From an uncultured Clostridia bacterium (GTDB lineage Bacteria; Bacillota; Clostridia; Oscillospirales; CAG-272), in contig CAMZFG010000012.1 of the NCBI GenBank assembly GCA_947306035.1, positions 1 to 11,860 on the forward strand: 11,860 nt of DNA, read 5' to 3'. Shown here piece by piece: positions 1 to 7,019 of this stretch. Each line of letters begins with the position of its first letter. Positions within the stretch are counted from its first letter, which is position 1. The notes under the pieces were generated by a model. That model searched no databases and had not been told where the DNA came from. It was given only the letters and a program-made list of their open reading frames with translations. The position numbers and the translations under genes were made by a program.

Positions 1-629
1 GCCAGCGCGAGCAGCGCACGGAAGGAGTCGACGCGGAAAATGCGGACGACCGCCTCGTTGACGAGGGCGAACGAAAAGGCCACCAGCGCGATGGGCACGA
101 GCGTGGACAGCATGCGGTTGAACTCACGGTCTACGCCGCGCGTGTAGAGATAATGCCGGCGGCCGCGGAAAAAGCGGTCGAGCGCCAGATAGAGCGCCGA
201 GGCGCCGAGACCCGACAAGATGGCGAGAAACATGGATTTCGGGCCCATGCTGTCGGTGCCGAACTCGGTGAGATTGACGCCCGCCAGAATGAAGAACGAC
301 AGCATGGCCGCCACCACGGCGCCGCCGTGAACGGCCTCGGCATCGGCTTTGATCTTCATGTAAGAGCGGCTGATGGAGAAGGTCATGTAGAGCGACAACA
401 CGCCGAACGTGGCCTTGTTGATGATCTCAAACAGTTTCAGAAAGAAGCCGTTCGCGAACCACGCGATGAAGTGCTGATATCCCTTGACGGGAAAGGTCGT
501 AAACACCAGCGCGAACGCGCCGATGATCAGCACGGGGATCATATTGACAAGACCGCCGCGAACGGCGCGGACGGCAGTCGTCTGCTCGATCCGCCGGATA
601 GTGGTCAGGATCTTGCGTCCCGGTTTCAT
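1..629 (-). CDS. PTS EIIC permease, lactose/cellobiose-like (partial, C-terminus beyond window)
   Basis: The first 209 codons are present and the gene runs off the left edge. The ATG at 629 is preceded by AAGGAGG at good distance. The product starts with a short cytoplasmic helix rich in Arg and Thr. Hydrophobic segments follow at about residues 26-45, 60-85, 102-120, 132-150 and 173-192, with Gly/Pro-rich stretches such as GGLVNMIPVLIIGAFAL. This resembles the N-terminal half of lactose/cellobiose-family EIIC, which carries sugar through the membrane while EIIB phosphorylates it. No EIIA or EIIB is visible nearby. By my recollection, the closest resemblance is to clostridial EIIC proteins fused to a C-terminal EAL or GGDEF signalling domain, but the part that would show a fusion is outside the window. 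It lies 43 nt after the flavodoxin gene with no terminator between, so the two are probably co-transcribed. The sugar is unknown. Confidence 0.7.
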   Translation of the reverse strand, partial: MKPGRKILTTIRRIEQTTAVRAVRGGLVNMIPVLIIGAFALVFTTFPVKGYQHFIAWFANGFFLKLFEIINKATFGVLSLYMTFSISRSYMKIKADAEAVHGGAVVAAMLSFFILAGVNLTEFGTDSMGPKSMFLAILSGLGASALYLALDRFFRGRRHYLYTRGVDREFNRMLSTLVPIALVAFSFALVNEAVVRIFRVDSFRALLAL

Positions 630-672
630 AGATGTGCCTCCTTGCAAAGAAGAATATCGGAATGAACGCACC

Positions 673-1116
673 TTACGGCGTGATCTTTTGCAGTTCGTCG
701 GGATACTTTTTCGGTTCTTTCAAAACCGTCACGAGCGCGCCCGGGTACAGGCGGTTCAACTTTTTGACCGTTTTCGGCGCGGCGCCGCTGCCGGCATACA
801 GAATGAACGAAACTTGCTTGCCCGTCAGATCAAGCGCTTTCAGCACCGTGTTGACGGGACAGGCGGGGCGACCGTTCCAGACGGGCATGCCGATTGTCAC
901 GGCGTCGTAGTTCGCCACGTCGGCGTCAAAACCGACGAGCGGCGCGCGATAGCCGACGCCGGCCAAAAAACCGCCCTGCATGATCTTGAAAAAGAACGGG
1001 CGCGGCAACTCCTTTTTCGGCGTCACGCGCCGGAGATCGTAGCCGTTTTCCGCGAGGAACGCGGCGACTGCTTCTCCGTTGCCCGTGTGGCTGTAGTAAA
1101 CGAATAATTTGCGCAA
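673..1116 (-). CDS. Flavodoxin-family protein (TTG start)
   Basis: This is a 147-residue flavodoxin-like electron carrier, expected in the cytoplasm with FMN. Residues 3-8 form the first beta strand (KLFVYY), followed by the phosphate loop SHTGNGE at 9-15, which matches the S/T-x-T-G-x-x-E type. PVWNG at 78-82 and ILYAGSG at 105-111 fit the later flavin-contacting loops. Length is typical of short-chain flavodoxins. I chose the TTG at 1116 because GGGGAGGG sits seven bases upstream and the family strand begins two residues later. A longer reading back to 1263 would run through the promoter and adds a low-complexity basic stretch. Its redox partner is not evident. The EIIC gene follows in the same direction. 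Confidence 0.82.
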   Translation of the reverse strand: MRKLFVYYSHTGNGEAVAAFLAENGYDLRRVTPKKELPRPFFFKIMQGGFLAGVGYRAPLVGFDADVANYDAVTIGMPVWNGRPACPVNTVLKALDLTGKQVSFILYAGSGAAPKTVKKLNRLYPGALVTVLKEPKKYPDELQKITP

Positions 1117-1158
1117 CGTTCGGCCCTCCCCGGTAGCAATATATAAAAAACCATAATA

Positions 1159-1187
1159 AGTATAACACTTAATTTCGGCATTTTCAA
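1159..1187 (-). promoter_or_regulatory. Sigma-A type promoter for flavodoxin (and probably EIIC)
   Basis: Read on the minus strand, TTGAAA (1182-1187) and TATACT (1159-1164) are separated by exactly 17 bases. Transcription would start near 1152, giving a leader of about 35 nt that contains the GGGGAGGG site. It is divergent from the promoter at 1217-1245, with about 30 bp between the two -35 boxes. Confidence 0.72.
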
Positions 1188-1216
1188 GGAAAACCGCAAT
1201 CTTATTTTGTTTTTTC

Positions 1217-1245
1217 TTGCGCTTTGCGCGGGAACATGATACAAT
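1217..1245 (+). promoter_or_regulatory. Extended -10 promoter for the plus-strand membrane protein
   Basis: TGATACAAT at 1237-1245 is an extended -10 element. The hexamer 17 bases upstream, TTGCGC (1217-1222), is a weak -35. The expected start near 1252 leaves about 28 nt of leader before the ATG at 1280. Confidence 0.62.
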
Positions 1246-1279
1246 GAGAACGAGAAAACGCAAAACGGAGGATCGCTGT

Positions 1280-2029
1280 ATGGAAACGAAAAAAACGCGG
1301 CTGGCGCCGTGGATCGCGTGGCTGACGCTGCTCTACTTCCTCATTCTGTTTGCCGAACGGGCGCAAAGCGTGATCCGGGTGCTTGTGAACGGCTCGTTTT
1401 TCGCTTCGGCGTTTGACGGGTACGTCGACGTGCTGACCGTGGTATCGCTGACGGCGACCGTCTTGCTGTCGGTCGTTTGGAACAAGTTTTGGTACCCGGC
1501 GCTCGCGGGGCGCGGCGCGCCGGACTACACGCGCCTTTCCGTGACGGCGGGCGTGCTGCTGCTCTCCGGCATGGTACACACGGCATACACCGTGGCGCCG
1601 GTGCAGTTTGCCGCCTACGGCATGCTGATCGCGGCCATGATCCTGCGCACCGTCGAAACGGCGAGCGGGCAGGACAAAGTGCGGGTGTGGTATTCCCTGG
1701 CCTACCTCACCGCGTTCTCGATGGCCATTCCCGTCATGTATCGCTCTTTTCTGCCCCATTCGGGCCTGTTTCACGTGATCGAGGCCATGGCGGCGGCCGT
1801 TTTGGTGTTCTTTTTCACCGTCATGCTGCGCCGCGTTTTTCTCGGCCGCGCCGAAGACCTTTTGGACAAGGAACCGCTTTTGGTCGCCGTGGCGGCGGAC
1901 GCGATCATTCTGGCGCTGCGGTGGCAGGAAAAAGTCAACACGTTCGTGCTGATATTTGCCGCGCTGACGCTTGCGCTGTTCGCGGCGGGCAAAGTGCTGT
2001 TCCATTTTAGAAAAGGCGGGCAAATCTGA
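1280..2029 (+). CDS. Multi-pass membrane protein of unknown function
   Basis: 249 residues that I do not recognise. The ATG at 1280 is preceded by GGAGGA about nine bases upstream. A longer reading from 1217 would start inside the promoter and is rejected. The N-terminus is short and basic (METKKTR), followed by hydrophobic segments at about 11-26, 49-68, 86-104, 106-124, 136-155, 164-184, 199-214 and 219-241, so seven or eight helices. The tail is short and basic (FHFRKGGQI). No catalytic motif, ATP site or cysteine pair is apparent. The seven-to-eight helix count with small loops could suit a sensor-type or transport-type membrane domain, but nothing in the sequence decides this. It is a single-gene unit: its own promoter in front, and the shared terminator 66 nt behind it. 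Confidence 0.75.
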   Translation: METKKTRLAPWIAWLTLLYFLILFAERAQSVIRVLVNGSFFASAFDGYVDVLTVVSLTATVLLSVVWNKFWYPALAGRGAPDYTRLSVTAGVLLLSGMVHTAYTVAPVQFAAYGMLIAAMILRTVETASGQDKVRVWYSLAYLTAFSMAIPVMYRSFLPHSGLFHVIEAMAAAVLVFFFTVMLRRVFLGRAEDLLDKEPLLVAVAADAIILALRWQEKVNTFVLIFAALTLALFAAGKVLFHFRKGGQI

Positions 2030-2094
2030 AAATGCCGAGGGCCCTTTCGCGCCTGTTTTCAATACCGTTTCCCCTCTAATTCAGTTTTATATCA

Positions 2095-2126
2095 AAAAGA
2101 TCCCCGACCGAAGTCGGGGATCTTTT
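2095..2126. terminator. Bidirectional intrinsic terminator
   Basis: A perfect 14-bp stem (AAAAGATCCCCGAC and its complement) closes a four-base loop. On the minus strand the loop reads TTCG closed by C-G, an especially stable tetraloop, and is followed by TTTTT. On the plus strand the arm is followed by TTTTG. It lies 66 nt after the plus-strand membrane gene and 7 nt after the last gene of the opp operon, so it can end transcription from both sides. Confidence 0.9.
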
Positions 2127-2132
2127 GTTGTT

Positions 2133-2327
2133 TCAGAGTGCGCCGAAGATCCACATGATCAGAAAAGCAAATCCGACCAGAATGGCCGCGGCCGGTATGC
2201 CGACGACCACAAGGCCCGTCAGCACCATGACCAGTCGGTCTGTAAAAGTGGGCTTTGCCTCTTCAAAACGCTGCCGGAATTCCTCTTCGTCCTGTTTGGT
2301 GGCACGGCGCAGCCGGCGCCAGATCAT
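2133..2327 (-). CDS. Small membrane protein coupled to oppF
   Basis: This 64-residue protein is the last gene of the opp operon. Its ATG overlaps the TGA of oppF (ATGA), the classic arrangement for translational coupling. Residues 1-30 are very charged (basic MIWRRLRR, then a KQDEEEFRQRFEE helix). Residues 32-62 are a continuous hydrophobic stretch with one central Gly-Ile-Pro, so either one long helix or a tight hairpin. There is no signal peptidase site and no known motif. The overlap, and its place before the terminator, argue for co-production with the importer, perhaps as an accessory subunit. That role is inference, and I do not recognise the family. Confidence 0.7.
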   Translation of the reverse strand: MIWRRLRRATKQDEEEFRQRFEEAKPTFTDRLVMVLTGLVVVGIPAAAILVGFAFLIMWIFGAL

Positions 2328-4003
2328 GCCTCTTTCTCCGCGGCCGCGGGATCGACGTCGCGGTTGGATTTGCGCTCGGTCTTGGGCATTTCAAACAGGT
2401 AGTTGCCGTTTTCGTCCAGTTTGCGCTCCGGGAAGTGGCAGGCCACGAAATGGCCGGGCGCGACCTCGGTGAGCGGAGGCGGCACGCGTTTGCACTTGTC
2501 GCACGCCATATAGCAGCGGGTGTGGAATTTGCACCCTTCCGGCGGACGAATGGGGCTGGGGATGTTGCCCTCGAGCAGGATGCGCTCTTTCTTCAGGCTC
2601 TCCGGGTCGGTGGTCGGAATGGAGGAAAGCAGCGCCACGGTGTAGGGGTGACGCGGATCGTTGAAGGTGGTCTCGGCGTCGGCCAGTTCCACCACGTTGC
2701 CGAGGTACATGACGCAGATGCGGTCGGAGATGTAGCGCACCACCGACAGGTCGTGCGAAATGAACATGTACGTCAGTTTTTCTTTTTCTTTCAGTTCCTG
2801 CAGCAGGTTGATGATCTGCGACTGAATGGACACGTCAAGCGCCGAGACGCATTCGTCGCACACCACGAATTTCGGTTTGACCGCCAGGGCGCGCGCGATG
2901 GAAATGCGCTGCCGCTGACCGCCCGAAAACTGGTGCGGATAGCGGTGGAGCATGTACTCCTGCAGGCCGCATTTCTCCATGGTTTCGACCACGTGCTGCC
3001 GCATTTTGGGCGAGCCGGCCTTGAAAAACTTGTGCGTGAGCAGACCCTCTTCGATGATCTGACCGATGGTGAAACGAGGGTTCAGAGAGGAATACGGGTC
3101 CTGGAAAATGATCTGCAGGTCACGGCGCAAAAAGCGCATTTCGCCGTATTTCAGTCTTGACAGATCGACGCCGTCGTCGCGCATCGCTTCGCACTTTTCA
3201 AACTCGGCGTTGCCGTTGTACTTTTCACGCAGTTCGTTCAATTCGGTGCGCACGGCCTCGATCCGCTCCGTTTCCGCGCCGATTTCCGCCTCAAGGCGTT
3301 CCTTTTCGGCCGTCAGCGCCTCTCGTTTCTGCTGCCGTCTTTCGGCTTTTTTATCGACGACGGGCTCGGCCTCGGACTGCGATTCGTCCGCGGTCCCGGT
3401 CGTATCCTCGGAGAGGTGATCGAGTTTGATCTCGACGTTGTGCAGTTTGTCCTTCAGCGCCTTTTTGCGGCGGCACAGCGTGTAGAACTGTTCCAGTTTG
3501 GCGCGGCCTTCCCCACCCTCGTCGGCGATATGGAAGCCGCCCATGACCTTGACGATGTGGTCAAGGCGCGTTTTGGCGTCGCAGCGGGCCAGGTTCAGGC
3601 TTTGCAAAAGGTAAAAGTCTGCCTTTTCTTCGCCGCCGACCTCTTCCAGTTTCTTTTCCAGTTCCGCCACGCGGGCGTTGGCCCGATGCAGCGCCTTTTC
3701 GTAGCGGGCGTGTTTGCGCAGCGTGTTGAACACGTAGCAAGGGACCAGTTCTTCCAGCGTGGTGCCGTAGTAGAGCGTGGTGCCGGCCGTTTGTTCGTAC
3801 AACTGCAGCAGCACGCGTCCGAGCGTGGATTTGCCGCAGCCGGACTCGCCCACGATGCCGAGCGTTTCGCCCTCGTAAATATCCAACGTGATATCTTCGT
3901 TGGCGCGGACGTACAGCTGATGGCGCTGGAAAATGGAGGACCGGGCAATGGGAAAGTACTTTTTAAGATTCGTGATGGACAAGATCTTTTTTGTGCTGTT
4001 CAC
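2324..4003 (-). CDS. oppF: OppF-like peptide ABC transporter ATPase with a large coiled-coil insert
   Basis: 559 residues against roughly 320-340 for ordinary OppF. This is a cytoplasmic ATPase that powers the OppB/OppC pore together with OppD. Walker A is GESGCGKST at 52-60, the Q-loop glutamine is Q301 in QDPYSSLNP, the signature is FSGGQRQR at 359-366, Walker B is FVVCDE at 379-384 and the H-loop is H417. Walker B is followed by Cys385 where the family usually has Pro or a small residue. The C-terminal oligopeptide-transporter extension carries C491, C497, C501, C504 and C522, a pattern linked to an Fe-S cluster in some peptide importers. Residues about 81-278 are an insert, annotated separately. 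The start is the GTG at 4003 with GGAGG in front. The gene overlaps oppD by 41 nt, and its ribosome site lies within oppD. The exact substrate (oligopeptide, dipeptide or other) is not shown. Confidence 0.9.
   Translation of the reverse strand: MNSTKKILSITNLKKYFPIARSSIFQRHQLYVRANEDITLDIYEGETLGIVGESGCGKSTLGRVLLQLYEQTAGTTLYYGTTLEELVPCYVFNTLRKHARYEKALHRANARVAELEKKLEEVGGEEKADFYLLQSLNLARCDAKTRLDHIVKVMGGFHIADEGGEGRAKLEQFYTLCRRKKALKDKLHNVEIKLDHLSEDTTGTADESQSEAEPVVDKKAERRQQKREALTAEKERLEAEIGAETERIEAVRTELNELREKYNGNAEFEKCEAMRDDGVDLSRLKYGEMRFLRRDLQIIFQDPYSSLNPRFTIGQIIEEGLLTHKFFKAGSPKMRQHVVETMEKCGLQEYMLHRYPHQFSGGQRQRISIARALAVKPKFVVCDECVSALDVSIQSQIINLLQELKEKEKLTYMFISHDLSVVRYISDRICVMYLGNVVELADAETTFNDPRHPYTVALLSSIPTTDPESLKKERILLEGNIPSPIRPPEGCKFHTRCYMACDKCKRVPPPLTEVAPGHFVACHFPERKLDENGNYLFEMPKTERKSNRDVDPAAAEKEA
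3170..3763 (-). other. Coiled-coil insert inside OppF (about residues 81-278)
   Basis: The normal strand-turn of the ABC beta subdomain is split. TTLYYG (75-80) precedes the insert and GVDLSRL (278-284) resumes the fold, together matching the family's single VLFDGEDLSAL-type segment. Between them are three highly charged helical stretches: about 93-128, 165-197 and 215-262. Heptad-like Leu/Ile spacing is visible, for example ARVAELEKKLEEV and KERLEAEIGAETERIEAV. An acidic Ser/Thr/Glu linker at about 198-215 separates the second and third. The likely shape is an antiparallel helical arm projecting from the nucleotide-binding domain into the cytoplasm. Its function is unknown. Confidence 0.78.
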
Positions 4004-4982
4004 TGCAACGTTCCTCCTTTACGGGATAGAAGCAACGGATCTTCTGGCCGGGTTCGACCTCGACCAGTTCCGGTTCCTCCTCCATGCACCGCTTGGTGCA
4101 ATACTTGCAGCGCGGTGCGAATTTGCATCCCTTGGGCAGCGCCAGCGGGTGCGGCACGGTGCCGGGAATGGGCTCCAGTTTGCCGTTGGGATTGTCCAGA
4201 CGCGGAATGGAGAACATCAGGCCCTCGGTGTAGGGGTGGCTCTGCCGGCAGGCGGTGAAAATGACCTTGGCGGACGACTGCTCCACCACCTGGCCGCAAT
4301 ACATGACCACCACGTCGTCGGCCATTTCGTTGATGACGCCGAGGTCGTGGGTGATGAAGATGATCGCGGTCCCCTTTTCTTTTTGCAGGTTGTTCATCAG
4401 CCGCAGGATCTGTGCCTGAATGGTCACGTCAAGCGCCGTGGTCGGTTCGTCGGCGATCAGGATCTTCGGCTTGCAGGCCAGCGCCATGGCGATCATGACG
4501 CGCTGCCGCATACCGCCCGACAACTGGTGCGGATACTGCCGCATAACGGCCTCGGGGTTGGGGATCTGCACGTCGTAGAGCATGTCGAGCGACTTTTGCC
4601 AGGCCTCTTTTTTGGAGAGGTGCTGGTGGATGATGAAGGGCTCGGAGAGTTGCTTGGCCACCGTAAACACGGGGTTTAATGACGTCATGGGCTCCTGGAA
4701 AATGACGGAGATGGCGTTGCCGCGGATCTGATACAGCTCGTTGATGGAGAGTTTGGTCAGGTCCTTGCCGTCAAACAGGATCTCGCCGGAATCAATGTAG
4801 CCGTTTTCATCCAGCAGGCGCAGAATGCTCATGGCGGAAACGGACTTGCCCGAGCCGGACTCGCCCACGATGCCGATGGTGCGGCCGGGTTCCAGCGTGT
4901 AGGACACGTCGTTCACGGCCTTGACGACACCTTTTTTGGTATTGAAAAACGTATGCAGATGGTTGATCTCAAGTAATGGCAT
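3963..4982 (-). CDS. oppD: OppD-like peptide ABC transporter ATPase
   Basis: 339 residues, normal for OppD/DppD. Walker A is GESGSGKS at 40-47, the Q-loop glutamine is Q96 in [10 protein letters not shown], the signature is LSGGMRQR at 154-161, Walker B is ILIADEP at 174-180, the D-loop is TALD at 182-185 and the H-loop is H212. The C-terminal extension holds SHPYTEGL (248-255) and cysteines 286, 292, 295, 299 and 317, again the Fe-S-like arrangement of the family. The ATG at 4982 has GAGGAGGGG in front, within the 16-nt gap after oppC. Its 3' end overlaps oppF by 41 nt in another frame. All motifs look intact, so it should be catalytically competent. It is the only subunit of the importer without an obvious enlargement. 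Confidence 0.93.
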   Translation of the reverse strand: MPLLEINHLHTFFNTKKGVVKAVNDVSYTLEPGRTIGIVGESGSGKSVSAMSILRLLDENGYIDSGEILFDGKDLTKLSINELYQIRGNAISVIFQEPMTSLNPVFTVAKQLSEPFIIHQHLSKKEAWQKSLDMLYDVQIPNPEAVMRQYPHQLSGGMRQRVMIAMALACKPKILIADEPTTALDVTIQAQILRLMNNLQKEKGTAIIFITHDLGVINEMADDVVVMYCGQVVEQSSAKVIFTACRQSHPYTEGLMFSIPRLDNPNGKLEPIPGTVPHPLALPKGCKFAPRCKYCTKRCMEEEPELVEVEPGQKIRCFYPVKEERCSEQHKKDLVHHES

Positions 4983-4998
4983 ATCTCTTCCCCTCCTC

Positions 4999-7005
4999 TC
5001 AGCGATCGATCTTGGACTTGGGGTCCATCACGTCGCGCAGGGCGTCGCCCACGATATTGATACAAATGGTGGTGATGGCGAGGAAGATGGCGGTAAACAC
5101 CCATTGCCACCAGAAGTTGTTCATGACCGTGAGGTTGTTGGCGCCGCTGAGCATATTGCCCCACGTGGGGTGCGGCTGCGGCACGCCGAAACCGAGGTAA
5201 GACAGGCCGGATTCCGTCAGCATGCAGCCGGCGAAATCAAGCGTCAGGGTGACGATGATGACGGAAATGACGTTGGGCAGGATGTGTTTGAAAGCGATCT
5301 TGCTCTCTTTGACGCCCATGGCCTTGGCGGCGGTGACGTATTCGTTTTCGCGCGCCACAAGCACCTGACCGCGCACCAGGCGGGCCAGACCCGTCCACGA
5401 CAGCACGCCGAGAATGATCATGATGATGACGATGCGCGCGTTATCGCTGAACGGCATACGCCCCATGATGGCAGACAGGATCATGGCGAAAGGCAGGAAC
5501 GGGATGGCGGCGAAGATCTCCGTGATCCGCATCAACACCATATCGACCTTGCCGCCGAAGTAGCCGGACAGACAGCCGACGATGATGCCGATGATCGTGG
5601 AGATGATGACGGCGATCGCGCCGACCGTCATGGTCATTTTGCCGCCGTTGACGATGCGCTGGAAGATGTCGGCGCCCTTGTTGTCGGTGCCGAACAGGTA
5701 GCCGCGCAGGCCCCATTTGGCGGTGATATCGTTCTCCCCGTTGACGGCATAGGTCTGGAAGCCGCCGGCGTAGACGTTGACGGCATCTGCCATTTTACTC
5801 TGTTTCGGCGCGTCGCATTGACCCAGTTGGTTGTCGCCCCAGGTATACACATGGCCCTGATTGGTCAGGCCCGCGTAGTGATGCGCGCCCGCCCTGATAG
5901 AGGTGAAATACTCGCCGGAAGCCAGACCGGGCACGGAGACCAGCGCGTAGGGCGCGAAATCGCCGGAGAAGCAAAGCGAATTGTCGTCGAGCATGTAGCA
6001 GATATTGTCGCTGGTAGCCACGCAGGAGACGATTTTGCGGGAACCGATATAGTTTTTGAGTTTGTAGGCAGGGCCGGTCACGTTGCTGCGGACCAGATTG
6101 AAAAGATCGCGCTGACCGGTGTAAATATCGCTGCCGTCTTCGCGGATGGTGACGATGTAGTTCAGGGTAAAGGTGAAATCGCGGAACTTGGCGCCCGCCT
6201 CGGCGTAGGTGATGACGCGGTCCATGTTGGCGCAGGCGTTCAGATTGCCCCACAGGTGGAGCGTGCCGTCGTCCATCAGAATGCCGGTGCATTGATAGCC
6301 GCATTCCAGTTTTTTGACGTGCGCCACGTCGACGCCGTTGTTGAGCAGATCTTCGGGGATCAGGATCGCGGCCTCAAAACCGCGGGTCTCGTCGGTGCGG
6401 CCGTACTGACCGAGGTTTTTGGCGCCCCAGCCGTAGATCTTGCCGTCGTCGCCGATGGCGATGATATGGTCGGCGCCCGCCGCCGCGAATTTGATGTTGG
6501 CGTTCTGCACTTCCTCGGGAATGTCGGCCACGTCAATACCGGTGGCGCCCAGTTTGGTGGAACCCCACACGTAGACTTTGCCCGCGTTGGAAAGGCCCAC
6601 CGAGTAGGAAGTGAAGGAATCGATCGATCTGACGTCGTCACGCAGTTCTTTCGGCACGGAAAGCATCGAGAACGTGGGGGCGATGTTCTTTTGCAGCACC
6701 TCGGTATAGGCGTCGCGATAGTGCGGCATGAACAGAGGGCCGATGAACACGAAGAGGAACATGGCAAAGACTAAGAACAGCGCCACCACGGCGTATTTGC
6801 GTTCCCAGAAATTGCGCACGATCTGCCGGAGCGGACTGACGATCTCCTCCACGTCGGCGCGGCGGATCTCCTCGTCGGTCAGTTCCCTGTCGTTCGGCAC
6901 GGCCGATTTGCTGGCGCCCATGAAGATGCGCGCGATCCAGCCGCCCATGGTGACGAAAATGTTCTTTCTGCCGGCTTTGTTCCGGGAGTTTTGCTTTTCA
7001 CTCAT
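4999..7005 (-). CDS. oppC: OppC-like permease with an inserted RCC1-like beta-propeller
   Basis: 668 residues against about 280-310 for ordinary OppC. I start at the ATG at 7005, eight bases after AGGGAGG. A GTG at 7014 directly abuts that site and is unlikely. The N-terminal 70 residues are charged and cytoplasmic, and TM1 is about 71-93. Then comes about 310 residues of repeated sequence (see the separate entry). The permease resumes at GTDNKGAD (439-446), the family's GTD-x-x-G-R-D entry motif with Ala for Arg. Further helices lie at about 457-479, 491-515, 523-540, 576-595 and 633-653. The EAA loop that contacts the ATPases is at 555-578 (AAKAMG then ILPN). The ribosome site overlaps the oppB stop codon. 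The permease core looks complete, so I expect a working subunit with an added external domain. Confidence 0.9.
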   Translation of the reverse strand: MSEKQNSRNKAGRKNIFVTMGGWIARIFMGASKSAVPNDRELTDEEIRRADVEEIVSPLRQIVRNFWERKYAVVALFLVFAMFLFVFIGPLFMPHYRDAYTEVLQKNIAPTFSMLSVPKELRDDVRSIDSFTSYSVGLSNAGKVYVWGSTKLGATGIDVADIPEEVQNANIKFAAAGADHIIAIGDDGKIYGWGAKNLGQYGRTDETRGFEAAILIPEDLLNNGVDVAHVKKLECGYQCTGILMDDGTLHLWGNLNACANMDRVITYAEAGAKFRDFTFTLNYIVTIREDGSDIYTGQRDLFNLVRSNVTGPAYKLKNYIGSRKIVSCVATSDNICYMLDDNSLCFSGDFAPYALVSVPGLASGEYFTSIRAGAHHYAGLTNQGHVYTWGDNQLGQCDAPKQSKMADAVNVYAGGFQTYAVNGENDITAKWGLRGYLFGTDNKGADIFQRIVNGGKMTMTVGAIAVIISTIIGIIVGCLSGYFGGKVDMVLMRITEIFAAIPFLPFAMILSAIMGRMPFSDNARIVIIMIILGVLSWTGLARLVRGQVLVARENEYVTAAKAMGVKESKIAFKHILPNVISVIIVTLTLDFAGCMLTESGLSYLGFGVPQPHPTWGNMLSGANNLTVMNNFWWQWVFTAIFLAITTICINIVGDALRDVMDPKSKIDR
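5710..6640 (-). other. Seven-fold RCC1-like propeller domain in OppC (about residues 123-432)
   Basis: A short motif recurs: an A/C-G-x-x-H/Q-like strand, a turn of the type D/N-x-G, then x-V/I/L-Y-x-W-G. Clear copies are GKVYVWG, GKIYGWGAKNLGQYG, GTLHLWG and GHVYTWGDNQLGQ, with decayed copies GSDIYTG and NSLCFSG and a last KWG. The Trp-Gly positions (W147, W193, W252, T296, S347, W389, W431) are 42-59 residues apart, giving seven units, the number of blades in RCC1 propellers. In the OppC topology this loop follows TM1 and lies outside the cell. RCC1-like domains usually bind proteins or act as scaffolds. The ligand here is unknown. Confidence 0.82.
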
Positions 7006-7019
7006 TTTCGGCACCTCCC

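Noticed and set aside
1202..2062. A 286-codon minus-strand frame opposite the membrane protein gene.
   Set aside because: It is His/Arg/Gln-rich without hydrophobic core or motifs and crosses both divergent promoter elements. The opposite strand has membrane helices, a promoter and a ribosome site.
2255..3160. A 301-codon plus-strand frame, with a further one at 3416-4258, antisense to oppF.
   Set aside because: Both are shadows of oppF, whose ATPase motifs are fully in frame on the minus strand.
3963..4003. A possible frameshift or sequencing error joining oppD and oppF, suggested by their 41-nt overlap.
   Set aside because: oppD ends after its complete C-terminal cysteine region, and oppF starts with its own GGAGG and a normal N-terminus. 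This is an ordinary overlapping gene pair.
4921..6774. A 617-codon open frame on the plus strand, antisense to oppC and the end of oppD.
   Set aside because: Its composition is His/Asp/Gly/Val-rich with no recognisable domain and no good ribosome site. It is the complement-frame shadow of a GC-biased gene with clear permease motifs.
4999..7005. The idea that oppC is a chimera made by misassembly of a permease and an unrelated RCC1 gene.
   Set aside because: A single frame runs through TM1, all propeller units and the permease core without a break. Both ends join at positions that fit the topology of the family, and composition looks even across the junctions.
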